From Pseudoalteromonas sp. S2755 (GTDB lineage: Bacteria > Pseudomonadota > Gammaproteobacteria > Enterobacterales > Alteromonadaceae), in NCBI RefSeq assembly GCF_005886535.1, contig NZ_PNDS01000080.1:1-58894 (forward strand): a stretch of 58,894 nt of DNA, read 5' to 3'. The position numbers were made by a program, and so were the translations under genes. Each line of letters starts with the position of its first letter. The first letter of the stretch is position 1. Below are positions 40,801 through 49,524 of this stretch, in pieces. The notes under the pieces were generated by a model, which made no database searches, was not told the DNA's origin, and saw nothing but the letters and a program-made list of their open reading frames with translations.

Positions 40801-41453
40801 GCTGATAGGCCAAACATGTCTACATACGCAGCGATAGTACGGTATTCAATATCTGAAAAAATACTATTTGCCACAAGGTAAGTCACAAACAACCCCACGG
40901 CAACCAAGTACATAGCTATCATGGTTCTGAATTTTTGCGCCACGAGTGCAAATAAGCTCGCCATAAAAAACAGTGACGGAGCAGCAATGAAAAATAGTGG
41001 CGTTAGATAATAGCTGAGTTTATTAGGCCCAATCAGCTCGGTATCCAACCAACCGACTAACCCGCCGATACCAGAACCTACCCAGATCCCCACTAAACAC
41101 ATTGAAAATACTAACATGGTGACAAGATATGCACCAAGAAAACGACCCAATCGATACTGAGCTAAGTGCAAAGGCTTACTCAAAATAAGCTCACTGAACT
41201 TACTTTGATCGTCTCTGATTACCGCACTACCAACAAAGTTAACCACCAAAAAGATGGAAAAAATGGTCATGATGGCAACGGTTTGTAAGATGGCAAAGGG
41301 CGAGTTTACATTGACGTTACTGCCACCACCAATCTGTACCGAGTCCGAAACTGAGGCAAAAAAGGTGAGCAAAAATAGAATCAGAGCAGTCACATAAAAG
41401 GAAGGCTGACGGACAAAATACCGCAGCTCAAAACGCATCATTTTAAATAGCAT
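37884..41453 (-). CDS. ABC-2 permease fused to an M1-like metallopeptidase
   Basis: 1189 residues. The N-terminal half has two blocks of about six membrane segments (about residues 15-265 and 320-590) typical of ABC-2 permeases. After a last segment near 595 comes a large extracytoplasmic M1-family region with the zinc motif HELAHQWW near residue 926 and a Glu (NILSE) 20 residues after the second His by my count, one more than canonical. The adjacent ATPase gene is 11 bases upstream in the same operon. Permease/M1 fusions of this kind are known in bacteria, but their substrates are not established. Confidence 0.88.
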   Translation of the reverse strand: MLFKMMRFELRYFVRQPSFYVTALILFLLTFFASVSDSVQIGGGSNVNVNSPFAILQTVAIMTIFSIFLVVNFVGSAVIRDDQSKFSELILSKPLHLAQYRLGRFLGAYLVTMLVFSMCLVGIWVGSGIGGLVGWLDTELIGPNKLSYYLTPLFFIAAPSLFFMASLFALVAQKFRTMIAMYLVAVGLFVTYLVANSIFSDIEYRTIAAYVDMFGLSAISAQSEYWTIADRNTSVISLVDELLYNRLIWMSVALLSLGTLALNTSHYLPQKQKTKSKAKEDGSQASALLNRFDFKASVGSSWVHFCTRTTFEVKQVLKSYPFLVLLILAVATLIPALVGSFNWYGTEVWPVTFRMVELIHGSFWQLLVIVLVYYSAELVWHDRDSRMGDIVDSYPVANWVFWGSKYIALVAVMTLLCVFGSLITISYQLLSGVTQIDLAQYVVRLGYLYVLGFAFQTTLAFLIQVMSPSKYMGMGIYVVYFIISIVLSNFGFEHNMYHLGETSPVPYSDINGYGHFLSAAHWYNLYWFGFSMMLATLSYALWPRGAGQTLKVRIALMGYQLGNAGKALLACGALIFVGSGSYIYYNTQVINEFITQDEAEDIAEQYEQQFAQYRDDPVPVTLDVQLNAEIFPKTRRIEAQVKLLVENRSDKEITRFLVNKPDHTLAWQVEMAGATLGEEDKTFKHAWLELSQPMTPGEQREITMSVVRQTLGFVDRGNDETLVNNGTFIDNTTLFPTFGYDIYNQIQDKSERRQRGLEPLKRGNKIEETHYHHEPLFAENFVTFAATVTTDESQVAMVPGYLQSKHSKDGRTTYVYEMDAPMLHFYNILSMDLEVKQEEYKGIALEVYYHKDHAWNVDTMLQSTKDSIDYFTREFGPYQHKQMRIIEFPRYRDFAQSFANTVPYSENIGFLTDTRNTDNINVPYYVTSHELAHQWWAHQVIGANVEGSNILSEMLSQYSAIMVMKEKYGEHNLRKFLKYELDTYLSGRGSDPYEERALSRTVGQQYIHYNKGSVVMLALHDLLGETRLNSALRSFLSDYRFRTDIYPTTLDFLTYLKAGASEQEQVFIEDQFNAITLYELKLAGVEVQEATQAGELHTVTLTVEAAKKHADGEGNEEEIPLNQEIDIALFSADPNNIQSDETLLYLQKHAITSGENKIELKVTELPKFAGVDPFVKLIDKKTADNIKSL

Positions 41454-41464
41454 CTGCCTACTCC

Positions 41465-42346
41465 TTACGCTACTTGATTATTTCGATGAGTGTGCAGAGT
41501 AGAAAAATAGACGTCCTCTAAATCGGCAGGTACCGCTTCAAAACCTTCAGGTGCTTGATCTGCAAATACGTTAAGTAAGGTCTGTCCCGCAAATAAGCGC
41601 TTAGAAATAACCGGTAAGTTTTGCTCTACTTCTTTCGCTTCTGCAAGTGTGACCGACTTGCGCCAGATTTTCCCCTGTAGCTGCTCAGTGAGCGCAATTG
41701 GATTACCTTCAAGTAAAATTTGTCCGCTCGCCAATACAGCCATATTCGGACATAGCTCAGACACATCCTCTACAATATGCGTTGATAAGATGACTACTTT
41801 ACTCTCACCTAAGCCAACGAGTAGGTTGTGAAAACGATTACGTTCTTCTGGGTCTAGTCCTGCTGTCGGTTCATCCACAATGAGTAAATCAGGATCGCCA
41901 AGCAGTGCCTGTGCAATACCAAAGCGTTGACGCATACCTCCTGAAAATCCGCTTACCGCATTTTTACGGTGATCATATAAGTTAGTTTGTGCGAGCAATC
42001 CGTCCACGGCTTCTTTACGCTCTTTTTTATTATTTAACCCTTTTAAAATTGCCATATGATCCAATAAATCATACGCACTAACACGTTGGTAAACACCAAA
42101 GTCTTGCGGCAGATAGCCTAGACGAGCACGGAGAGCTTTGGGCTCTTTTAAGACATTCACACCATCGAACTGTATGGTGCCAGCATCCGCCGACTGTAAT
42201 GTAGCAATCGTGCGCATCAACGATGATTTTCCAGCGCCATTGGGTCCGAGTAAACCAAACATTCCCTTTGGAATAGTCAGGTTTACACCTCTCAAAGCAT
42301 GAACACCATTATCATAGGTTTTTGAAAGTCCTGATATTTCGAGCAT
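41465..42346 (-). CDS. ABC transporter ATP-binding protein
   Basis: 293 residues with Walker A GPNGAGKSS (near 35), the Q loop, signature VSGFSGGMRQR (near 135), Walker B LLIVDEPTAGLDPEE and the switch His (STHIVED). It resembles ATPases of ABC-2 exporters and forms the transporter with the permease-peptidase encoded 11 bases downstream. Confidence 0.93.
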   Translation of the reverse strand: MLEISGLSKTYDNGVHALRGVNLTIPKGMFGLLGPNGAGKSSLMRTIATLQSADAGTIQFDGVNVLKEPKALRARLGYLPQDFGVYQRVSAYDLLDHMAILKGLNNKKERKEAVDGLLAQTNLYDHRKNAVSGFSGGMRQRFGIAQALLGDPDLLIVDEPTAGLDPEERNRFHNLLVGLGESKVVILSTHIVEDVSELCPNMAVLASGQILLEGNPIALTEQLQGKIWRKSVTLAEAKEVEQNLPVISKRLFAGQTLLNVFADQAPEGFEAVPADLEDVYFSTLHTHRNNQVA

Positions 42347-42497
42347 TTTTATTTCCTTTCCGGATTTTTATTATTGTCCTTTTTATAACATTTACCTAGG
42401 TTAGTGACAATTAACATAAACATATCAATTGCAAATAAAAGTAAACACTGAAACACTAAGAAACGTTCTTAGTTTACAAAACCCAAGGAAAACTAAT

Positions 42498-43175
42498 ATG
42501 CAAGATCACGCCAACCACCCACTGACGGATTTTATTGAATACCCTCACGAAGAAATGCTAAGTCGTGCAGAAGCATTCCTGGAAAACAGTAAGAGACGTC
42601 ATAGCATCCGTGCTTTTAGCGACCGCCCAGTACCGCAAGCAATCATCGAAACCTGTATCAAAGCAGCGGGCACAGCCCCCAGTGGTGCAAATCATCAACC
42701 ATGGCATTTCGTGGCGATTGGCAGCGCAGAAAAGAAAAAACAGATCCGAGCTGCAGCCGAGGACCTCGAGCGCTCTTTTTACCAAGGCCGTGCCGGAGAT
42801 GAGTGGTTGGACGCGTTAAAACCTTTGGGCACAGATGCACAAAAACCCTACTTAGAACATGCACCTTGGCTTATCGCTATTTTTAGTCAGAAAAAAGGTG
42901 GGATCCACGCGGAAGACAAAAATACCAACTACTATGTCCATGAGTCGGTTGGGATAGCTACTGGGTTTCTTATCCAAGCCCTGCATAATGCAGGACTAGC
43001 CACACTGACCCATACTCCTAAACCTATGAGCTTTTTAACCGAGTTATGCGGTAGAGATAAAGATAACGAACGTCCCTATATGTTGCTGATTGCGGGTTAT
43101 CCAAGTGATGATGCAACTATTCCAGAGCACGCAACTGTGAAAAAATCACTCGCCGAAATCGCTTCGTTTATTTAA
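42498..43175 (+). CDS. nitroreductase family flavoprotein
   Basis: 225 residues from ATG 42498, preceded by AAGGAA; the upstream extension lacks a ribosome-binding site. [14 protein letters not shown] and [16 protein letters not shown] are the FMN-binding motifs of the nitroreductase fold and look closest to the BluB/iodotyrosine deiodinase branch, since the [10 protein letters not shown] segment is typical there. The substrate is not known. The gene diverges from the ABC operon. Confidence 0.85.
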   Translation: MQDHANHPLTDFIEYPHEEMLSRAEAFLENSKRRHSIRAFSDRPVPQAIIETCIKAAGTAPSGANHQPWHFVAIGSAEKKKQIRAAAEDLERSFYQGRAGDEWLDALKPLGTDAQKPYLEHAPWLIAIFSQKKGGIHAEDKNTNYYVHESVGIATGFLIQALHNAGLATLTHTPKPMSFLTELCGRDKDNERPYMLLIAGYPSDDATIPEHATVKKSLAEIASFI

Positions 43176-43238
43176 AAGTTCGGATCAGCTAGCTGATTGC
43201 GTTTAACAACCCAGAGCATCACCAATAAGGAGCTATAT

Positions 43239-43583
43239 ATGCTGATATCTGCCCAAGATGTATTAAAGACAGTAAAGCCTAATCAACGCTGCATTGACGC
43301 GGTACAAGCAAAATCAGAGATTGCACAAAACAATGGTCTGGTTATCGACGTGAGAGAGCCGGCTGAACATAGTCAAAAGGCAGCCAACGGCGCGGTAAAT
43401 ATCCCAAGAGGATTGCTAGAATTTAAGCTTCCTGAGCTGGAAAAAGACGCAGACAGGCCAATATATTTACACTGTGCCGCCGGTGGCCGTGCTATTTTTG
43501 CCGCAGAGCAACTAACACGTATCGGTTATACCAATGTCAGCGTAATTACCTGCAAAGCTGAAGTGGTGTGTGACACTTTATAA
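43239..43583 (+). CDS. rhodanese-like sulfurtransferase
   Basis: 114 residues from ATG 43239, which has a strong AAGGAG upstream; the frame could start at 43197 but without a ribosome-binding site. A single rhodanese domain shows VIDVREPAE and the active-site loop HCAAGGRA with the catalytic Cys near residue 83. It may transfer sulfur or handle thiols; the partner is unknown. It follows the nitroreductase by about 60 bases. Confidence 0.88.
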   Translation: MLISAQDVLKTVKPNQRCIDAVQAKSEIAQNNGLVIDVREPAEHSQKAANGAVNIPRGLLEFKLPELEKDADRPIYLHCAAGGRAIFAAEQLTRIGYTNVSVITCKAEVVCDTL

Positions 43584-43585
43584 AA

Positions 43586-43609
43586 AAGGAGTGCTGTGCA
43601 GCACTCCTT
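43586..43609. terminator. bidirectional terminator between rhodanese and OmpA-like genes
   Basis: AAGGAGTGCT and AGCACTCCTT form a 10-bp stem. A T run follows on the minus strand (TTTTTTA) and a weaker one on the plus strand (CTTTTCTT), serving the two converging genes. Confidence 0.85.
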
Positions 43610-43618
43610 GCACTTTTC

Positions 43619-44245
43619 TTATGCGCGGTTTGGAATAATTTTTATTTCTACTCGGCGGTTTTGTGCCTTACCTTGCTCAGTATCATTGCTCGCGATTGGC
43701 TGAGACTCACCCATGCCCTCCGCGTACAAACGCGCAGGAAGTACTTGCTGAGATAATAAATACTGCTTTACGCTGTTCGCGCGTTGTTCAGACAAAGTTT
43801 GATTGAAGCTTGCTGAACCAGTAGAGTCTGTATGTCCGACAATCGTTAAGAATGTCTTATCGTACTGCTGCATCACGCGCGCGATGCCTTGAAGTGTATT
43901 GTAAAAACTAGGACTGATGGCTGACTTACCTGTTGCGAAGGTGATGTTTGATGGTAACACTAAGCGCATTTGATCGCCTTCGCGTACAACCTCAACACCA
44001 GTTCCTGCAAGCTCTTGATTAAAAGCGGCTTCCTGCTTGTCCATATAGTTACCAATTGCGGCACCTGCAATTGCACCAACCGCAGCACCAATGGCAAGAC
44101 GTTTATCTTTGTGGTTACCAGTCGCTTTACCTAACACCGCACCGGTTGCAGCACCAATCGCCGCACCTTTACCTGTGTTATTCATTTCACATCCAGACAA
44201 AGCAACCACAACGGCTGCACCAATTAACATATTTCTTGCAATCAT
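43619..44245 (-). CDS. YiaD-like OmpA-family lipoprotein
   Basis: 208 residues. The signal peptide ends in the lipobox LSGC (Cys 19), followed by a glycine-zipper region (GAAIGAATGAVLG, and GAAVGAIAGAAIGNYMD) and a C-terminal OmpA domain that binds peptidoglycan (FLTIVGHTDSTGS near 137; EGKAQNRRVEI near 193). The layout matches E. coli YiaD. It probably anchors the envelope to peptidoglycan. Confidence 0.9.
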   Translation of the reverse strand: MIARNMLIGAAVVVALSGCEMNNTGKGAAIGAATGAVLGKATGNHKDKRLAIGAAVGAIAGAAIGNYMDKQEAAFNQELAGTGVEVVREGDQMRLVLPSNITFATGKSAISPSFYNTLQGIARVMQQYDKTFLTIVGHTDSTGSASFNQTLSEQRANSVKQYLLSQQVLPARLYAEGMGESQPIASNDTEQGKAQNRRVEIKIIPNRA

Positions 44246-44327
44246 CTTCCCACCTGAGTTCGTTTCAACTTGATTGTCTATATTGTTGCAATAGACAATT
44301 AACTCTGGCTGAAGCCTTACTGGTTTT

Positions 44328-45125
44328 TTAGGGATGAACAGGCACTAAGTCGCTTATATGCTCAGAAACTGGTGGCAGTTTATATTTTGCAACCACAGCA
44401 TCAAGCTGCTTTTTCTCAGCCAATTGCTTCATGGTTACGCGAATGGCTTGCGCAAGCTCGGTGCCGCTGAAGCGTTTGCTCATTGCCATATGGCCATAAA
44501 TCGGCTGAGCGTGGTGATAGGAGACTTTTTTTAACTTTTCAATGGGCTGACCAAGCACTTCCATCGCCACCTCAGCGGTGTCTTCAACTGCGATCACCAG
44601 ATCAACACGTCCTTTAAGCAATAAATCAAACGCTACTTGCTCACTAAACACAGGGACTTTATTGAGTTGGCGGTCTTCATCAAAGCGAGGGTAGAAAACG
44701 CCACCACGCATCACTGCAATCCGCTTGGTATAAAGATCCGTATATTGTTCCACCCGAATATCACTGTCTTGCTTGGCGTAGAACACAAATGAAGATGTCA
44801 GCGCCATGTAGGCAGGTTCCACAAAGTCGATTAACTTTTCTCGTTGAGGCGTACGGATCAAGCCACCCATGACGTCCACCTCACCTTGCGCTATCATCCG
44901 CATGCAGCGCGAAAAAGGACAGGGAACGGCATTTATTTGATAATCAACACCAGCTTGAGCCTGTACCGTTGCCAATATATCTAAGATTAAGCCTTGCACT
45001 TCACCATTGTCTTCGATAATGCTATACGGTGGCGCATGGTCAACCGCAACATTGATTTGCTGAGCAAAACTGGAGAAACACGCCAACAAAAAAAGTAAAC
45101 ACGGCGATAAAAAAGTCATTCGCAT
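44328..45125 (-). CDS. periplasmic solute-binding protein, family 3
   Basis: About 265 residues from ATG 45125, chosen because the signal peptide (MRMTFLSPCLLFLLACFSSFAQ) starts there; the frame extends 11 codons upstream. INVAVDHAPPYSIIEDNGEVQGLILDILATV-type sequence (quoted in part) is typical of family 3 binding proteins. There is no neighbouring permease, so it may act alone, as related sensors or orphan binding proteins do. The ligand is unknown. Confidence 0.82.
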   Translation of the reverse strand: MRMTFLSPCLLFLLACFSSFAQQINVAVDHAPPYSIIEDNGEVQGLILDILATVQAQAGVDYQINAVPCPFSRCMRMIAQGEVDVMGGLIRTPQREKLIDFVEPAYMALTSSFVFYAKQDSDIRVEQYTDLYTKRIAVMRGGVFYPRFDEDRQLNKVPVFSEQVAFDLLLKGRVDLVIAVEDTAEVAMEVLGQPIEKLKKVSYHHAQPIYGHMAMSKRFSGTELAQAIRVTMKQLAEKKQLDAVVAKYKLPPVSEHISDLVPVHP

Positions 45126-45221
45126 AATACTTATCCAACTGAGGCGCACTCGCGCCAAAAGTCATAAATATGTCATATAAAATTGTAAAGATATGAGGTT
45201 AACAATATCACAAGGTACACT

Positions 45222-46352
45222 ATGTTTCTGAAAATATTTTATCAGTTTTTATTATTAGGATGTACGAGCTTTGGCGGACCTGCAGCCCACCTTGGGTTCT
45301 TTAAAAAACACTTTGTTGATAACTTAAAATGGCTGAGTAACGAGCGCTATGCCAGTATGATCAGTCTGTCACAAATACTGCCTGGGCCGGGATCTAGCCA
45401 AGTTGGATTCGCGATTGGTTTAGAAAAAGCAGGGATTTTAGGGGGGATCGCCGCCTTCTTAGGATTTACACTGCCGTCGTTTTTGCTCATGATCATGCTA
45501 GCATTAACGGCTGAGCAGCTCTCAGGCACTGCGTTGAATGTCATTGATGGATTAAAGTTGTTTGCTGTTGTTATCGTTGCCGATGCGGTACTAAGTATGG
45601 CGAAAAGTTTTTGTAAAACCACAGCGCTCAAATTCGTCGCATTTTTCGCCACATTCACGCTGTTGATGCTGCCGAACTTAAGCGCACAATTGGGCGTGCT
45701 TATGGTAGTTGCGGTTACAGGTTACTTTTACTCATTCAGCAATGCGCCAACTAAACCGAGTCAATCAAAAAGCCAAATCAACTGGTCTGTATTTGCGCTA
45801 TTTATTGGCCTATTTGCGTTAACCTTTGCCGCGCTACCAAATCAACTATTTGCCGAGTTTTATCAAGCAGGTGCTTTAGTTTTTGGTGGCGGTCACGTCG
45901 TGCTGCCGCTACTACAAACCAGTGTTGAGGGAGTCGCACAAGAAACCTTCTTAACGGCTTATGCTGCCGCGCAAGCCATTCCTGGGCCTATGTTTACCAT
46001 CGCAAGCTTTTTAGGCGCCGCTGTCGACAATACGCATCCCATTTTGGGCGCGGCGATTGCAACGCTCGCTATTTTCTTGCCGGGCCTACTGTTAATGTGG
46101 ACTTTTAACCAACAGTGGCAATCACTTATTGCATTACCAAGGTTTGCAAGCATTAGCGCGGCCTTAAATGCCGGTGTTGTGGGGATTTTAGCCGCTGCGT
46201 TTTATCAACCAATTTGGCTCTCTGCGGTGCATAGCTTGCTCGATATCATCGCGGTGGTATTAGGCTTTGTAGCACTAAAATGGCTAAAGCCCGCGATATG
46301 GCAATTGCTTATTGCCTTTCTGGTGTTTGGAGTTATCGCTGGAAGCATGTAG
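45222..46352 (+). CDS. chrA: chromate transporter ChrA
   Basis: 376-residue membrane protein of the CHR family with the two halves of long-chain ChrA. The N-terminal half has FTSFGGPAAHLGFF-like sequence (CTSFGGPAAHLGFFKKHFV) and SQILPGPGSSQVGFAIG; the second half has VFGGGHVVLPLLQ and AQAIPGPMFTIASFLG. Family members export chromate; the real substrate here is inferred from the family only. Confidence 0.9.
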   Translation: MFLKIFYQFLLLGCTSFGGPAAHLGFFKKHFVDNLKWLSNERYASMISLSQILPGPGSSQVGFAIGLEKAGILGGIAAFLGFTLPSFLLMIMLALTAEQLSGTALNVIDGLKLFAVVIVADAVLSMAKSFCKTTALKFVAFFATFTLLMLPNLSAQLGVLMVVAVTGYFYSFSNAPTKPSQSKSQINWSVFALFIGLFALTFAALPNQLFAEFYQAGALVFGGGHVVLPLLQTSVEGVAQETFLTAYAAAQAIPGPMFTIASFLGAAVDNTHPILGAAIATLAIFLPGLLLMWTFNQQWQSLIALPRFASISAALNAGVVGILAAAFYQPIWLSAVHSLLDIIAVVLGFVALKWLKPAIWQLLIAFLVFGVIAGSM

Positions 46353-46371
46353 GCCACGTTTGAGTGGCCTT
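46351..46371 (+). terminator. short hairpin after chrA
   Basis: AGGCCAC and GTGGCCT pair across a 6-base loop and overlap the chrA stop codon. There is no strong U tract, so it is a weak terminator candidate between the converging chrA and ybdG genes. Confidence 0.4.
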
Positions 46372-46376
46372 GGTGA

Positions 46377-47606
46377 TTACTCTGAAGTTGCGTCAGGTTT
46401 ACTACCGGCGCGCACTTTCACGCGGTGTGCGCCAAAGTAGTCACTCACACTTTGGTATGGACGTAACCCAAATGCAGGCATTACGCTTAGCATGTAGTCC
46501 AAAATATCGGCTTGTAGGTGCTCATAAAACACCCAGCGTTTATCGCGACTAAAACAGTAAAACTCTAGAGGCAAGCCATGTTGTGTGGGTGCAAGTTCCC
46601 TGACCATACATAAACAATCTTGATTGATGGCATCATGCTGCTTCAAGTAGGCCTCTGCATAGCGTCTAAATAAGCCTAAATTGGTGATATCGCTCGGTAC
46701 ATCGTCAAGCTTTTCCAGTAGTGGATATTGTTCGGTGAGTGACGCTCGCTTTTGCTCAGCCAACGGCTCAATGCTAGTAAAATCAATATGAATGGCGCGT
46801 TTGATGCGGCGTCCTGCTGACTCTTGCATGGCACGCCAGTTTTTAAATGAATCGGAGATCAGCATATAGGTTGGTATGGTGGTGACGGTGTTATCCCAGT
46901 TACGTACCCTAACGGTATTTAAACCAAGGTCAATCACCTCGCCGTCTGCACCAAATGCGTCAACTTGGATCCAGTCGCCAGTCGTTACCAATCGGTTGGC
47001 CGCTATTTGAATACTAGCAACCAATCCCAAAATCGTATCTTTAAATACCAAAATAATGACTGCCGCAATCGCACCAAAACCGGAAAGGATATAAGTTGGT
47101 GATTTATCTACCAAGATACTCACCACCAATATAGAACAAACTATAAATATCAGTAGCTTAATTACTTGAATAATCCCTTGGATCGGCACTTCTTTGGCAA
47201 ATGGGAAGAGGTTATAAACGCCATTCCCTAAATTGACTAAACTGCTAAATAAAAACCCAGATGCCACCACCAACATAACGTACACCAGTGTTTCCATCAC
47301 AATAAACACCCAAGCAGGCGCGACAAATAGGCGCTCGTGGTAGGCGGAAAAGACCAGTAAACACAATACAAAGGCAAAACGGCCGCTAAATTTACTTAGC
47401 TGAGGGGCAAGGTGACCAATTTTACGCGGTGAAATATGGCGCGCGAGGTTTTCTACATTGGGTAGCACTAAACGGCGGATCACCCAATATAAAAACAATA
47501 ACCCAACAACGGCGACACCGTTGGTGAATAACGCACTGATCACAGTGCCTTGCGGTAACTCTTTTAACCACGGTTGAACGACATCATGAAGGTGATCAAA
47601 CTTCAT
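46377..47606 (-). CDS. ybdG: YbdG-like small-conductance mechanosensitive channel
   Basis: 409 residues with several N-terminal membrane segments and the MscS domain. It aligns closely with E. coli YbdG (MscM) in VFKDTILGLVASIQ, TTGDWIQVDAFGADGEVIDLG, TVRVRNWDNTVTTIPTYML and SDSFKNWRAM. It would open on hypo-osmotic stress. The start codon overlaps the preceding acyltransferase stop by 4 bases, so they form one operon. Confidence 0.9.
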   Translation of the reverse strand: MKFDHLHDVVQPWLKELPQGTVISALFTNGVAVVGLLFLYWVIRRLVLPNVENLARHISPRKIGHLAPQLSKFSGRFAFVLCLLVFSAYHERLFVAPAWVFIVMETLVYVMLVVASGFLFSSLVNLGNGVYNLFPFAKEVPIQGIIQVIKLLIFIVCSILVVSILVDKSPTYILSGFGAIAAVIILVFKDTILGLVASIQIAANRLVTTGDWIQVDAFGADGEVIDLGLNTVRVRNWDNTVTTIPTYMLISDSFKNWRAMQESAGRRIKRAIHIDFTSIEPLAEQKRASLTEQYPLLEKLDDVPSDITNLGLFRRYAEAYLKQHDAINQDCLCMVRELAPTQHGLPLEFYCFSRDKRWVFYEHLQADILDYMLSVMPAFGLRPYQSVSDYFGAHRVKVRAGSKPDATSE

Positions 47607-48529
47607 AGCTGTTTTAGCTCCTCATTGAGCGCGTCACTTGGCTCAGTCGAATTCAATCGATGCGCTTCGAGTTGGCAATCTTTGCGTTGCCAGACTTCAT
47701 TCATAAAAGACTGAAACTCTACACGATAAGCTTTATCAGCTTGATAGTTACCAAGAGGCACTTTTTCCATCGCAATGTAGTCTATTTTTACATCAATTGC
47801 ATTCAAGCGTCCAAGCGTAAATGCACGGCAAATATGCTCACCCTCTAACTCATAAGCCAAAGTCGCGTTGAGCATGCCGTCAAGTTGCTCTGATAACACT
47901 TCTAGAGCGAACGCTACCCCCCCCGCCTTTGGTTTGAGCAGATACTTAAACGGGCTATTTTGATGCGCATGTTTGGCTTTAGTATGACGAGTACCTTCCA
48001 CAAAATTAATTACCGTTGTGGGATGATCACGAAAATTGCGACAACTGGCTTTGGTACGCTCTACATCCATCCCTTTAAGCTTAGGGTTTTTGGCGATCTG
48101 CGCTTTACTCGCACGTTTCATAAATGGCATGCCCATTGCCCATGCACCGGTGCCAATGAAAGGCACGTATTTCAATTCATCTTTTAGGAAAAATTTAGGT
48201 GCAGGTAGTACCTCCATGGCACTAAGTACAACGATATCAAGCCAACTAAGATGATTGGAAATTAACAAATACCACCCTTGGGCGTGTAACTCTTTTGGCA
48301 AGCTCACTTGTATTTTGTCGCACGCGATGCGCAAACCTAGGTAATTACCTTTACACCACATACCGTAAAAAAAGTGCAGTGCTGTAGAGATAAACTTAAC
48401 TGGCACAAGCAATTTTATGATGCCAAACAATAGCACCAATAAACCACACACAAAGGTATTCACCAGCAGCCACACACTGGCCGATAGCCCGAGAAACCAC
48501 TTAGGTAGTATTTGTTTTAACATCACCAC
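47603..48529 (-). CDS. YihG-like 1-acylglycerol-3-phosphate acyltransferase
   Basis: 308 residues, PlsC-type acyltransferase with N-terminal membrane segments. The catalytic motif is NHLSWLDIVVL (H-x4-D) near residue 92, and the substrate motif VNFVEGTRHT near 174. It resembles E. coli YihG, a lysophosphatidic acid acyltransferase that sets membrane phospholipid acyl composition. It is a paralogue of the next gene upstream, 9 bases away. Confidence 0.87.
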   Translation of the reverse strand: MVMLKQILPKWFLGLSASVWLLVNTFVCGLLVLLFGIIKLLVPVKFISTALHFFYGMWCKGNYLGLRIACDKIQVSLPKELHAQGWYLLISNHLSWLDIVVLSAMEVLPAPKFFLKDELKYVPFIGTGAWAMGMPFMKRASKAQIAKNPKLKGMDVERTKASCRNFRDHPTTVINFVEGTRHTKAKHAHQNSPFKYLLKPKAGGVAFALEVLSEQLDGMLNATLAYELEGEHICRAFTLGRLNAIDVKIDYIAMEKVPLGNYQADKAYRVEFQSFMNEVWQRKDCQLEAHRLNSTEPSDALNEELKQL

Positions 48530-48538
48530 ATCCTTCTA

Positions 48539-49414
48539 CTACTTTTTATCAGCAAGCTCCACAAGTTGTGCGTCTTTGGCTTGCCACAAGGCGTTTAATT
48601 CGGATTGGAAACGCACTCTAAATTCGGGATCATTCGTGTAGTCGCCGACCAAGTTTGCACTGACAGGCATTACTTCCACCTGAACATCTACTGACTTAAC
48701 TTTACCAGCGATAAAGTCTGCAAAAGTTGGTACACCACCGGGATAATGGATGGTGACATTCACCACTTTGCTGATTTGCTCACCCATGGCCTGCATCACA
48801 AATGCGATTCCTCCCGCTTTTGGTTTAAGCAGATGTGTGAATGGGCTGTTCTGCTTACTGTGCTTGGATTCGGTGTAACGCGTACCCTCAACGAAGTTTA
48901 CAATACTCACTGGCATTGTTTTAAACTTTTCGCATGCTTTTCGCGTTGTTTCTATGTCTTTACCACGCAATTTAGGGTTTTTCTTTAATTGCGACTTGCT
49001 GGTTCGCGTCATAAAAGGAAAATCGAGCGCCCACCAAGCAAGACCTAGCACAGGTACGTAAAGCAGCTCTTTTTTCAAAAAGAAATTCAAAAACGGGATT
49101 TTGCCATGAAGCACTCGCTGCAACACTAAAATATCCACCCAACTTTGGTGATTGGCGATAACCAAGTACCAGTCTTTGCGTTTTAGCTCATCCAATCCGC
49201 TAATATTAAGCGTATACGGCGCAATGAGGTTTTGGCTCACTGAATTACACGCGACCCAGTTACTTGCGCACGCCTTAGCAATATAGCTCATGGCTTTTTG
49301 CAATGGCGGGATGGGCAGTAGCTTAATCAAGCCACAAATAAAGATCGGTATAAACCAAAATATAGTGTTAACGGCGTACAGCAAGATGCTGATCACTTTA
49401 CGAATAAACGACAT
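48539..49414 (-). CDS. YihG-like acyltransferase, second copy
   Basis: 291 residues with the same layout as its neighbour: NHQSWVDILVL near residue 88 (H-x4-D) and VNFVEGTRYTESKH near 170. The sequence from GKDIETTRKACEKF to the C-terminus is close to E. coli YihG. The two copies differ along their length, so the duplication is old. It begins the yihG-yihG-ybdG operon. Confidence 0.87.
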   Translation of the reverse strand: MSFIRKVISILLYAVNTIFWFIPIFICGLIKLLPIPPLQKAMSYIAKACASNWVACNSVSQNLIAPYTLNISGLDELKRKDWYLVIANHQSWVDILVLQRVLHGKIPFLNFFLKKELLYVPVLGLAWWALDFPFMTRTSKSQLKKNPKLRGKDIETTRKACEKFKTMPVSIVNFVEGTRYTESKHSKQNSPFTHLLKPKAGGIAFVMQAMGEQISKVVNVTIHYPGGVPTFADFIAGKVKSVDVQVEVMPVSANLVGDYTNDPEFRVRFQSELNALWQAKDAQLVELADKK

Positions 49415-49475
49415 TCATTCCCTCATCGTGTTTTACGGCAGAGCTGTATCATACCTTGAAAATCACACACAATTA

Positions 49476-49495
49476 AGCCGACCAGTTGGTCGGCT
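49476..49495 (-). terminator. hairpin between speA and the acyltransferase operon
   Basis: AGCCGACCA and TGGTCGGCT form a perfect 9-bp stem with a 2-base loop, about 30 bases after the speA stop codon. The following U tract is weak (TTAATTG), so it is a probable terminator. Confidence 0.6.
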
Positions 49496-49524
49496 ATAAT
49501 TTATTCCATTTCACTATCTAAAAA

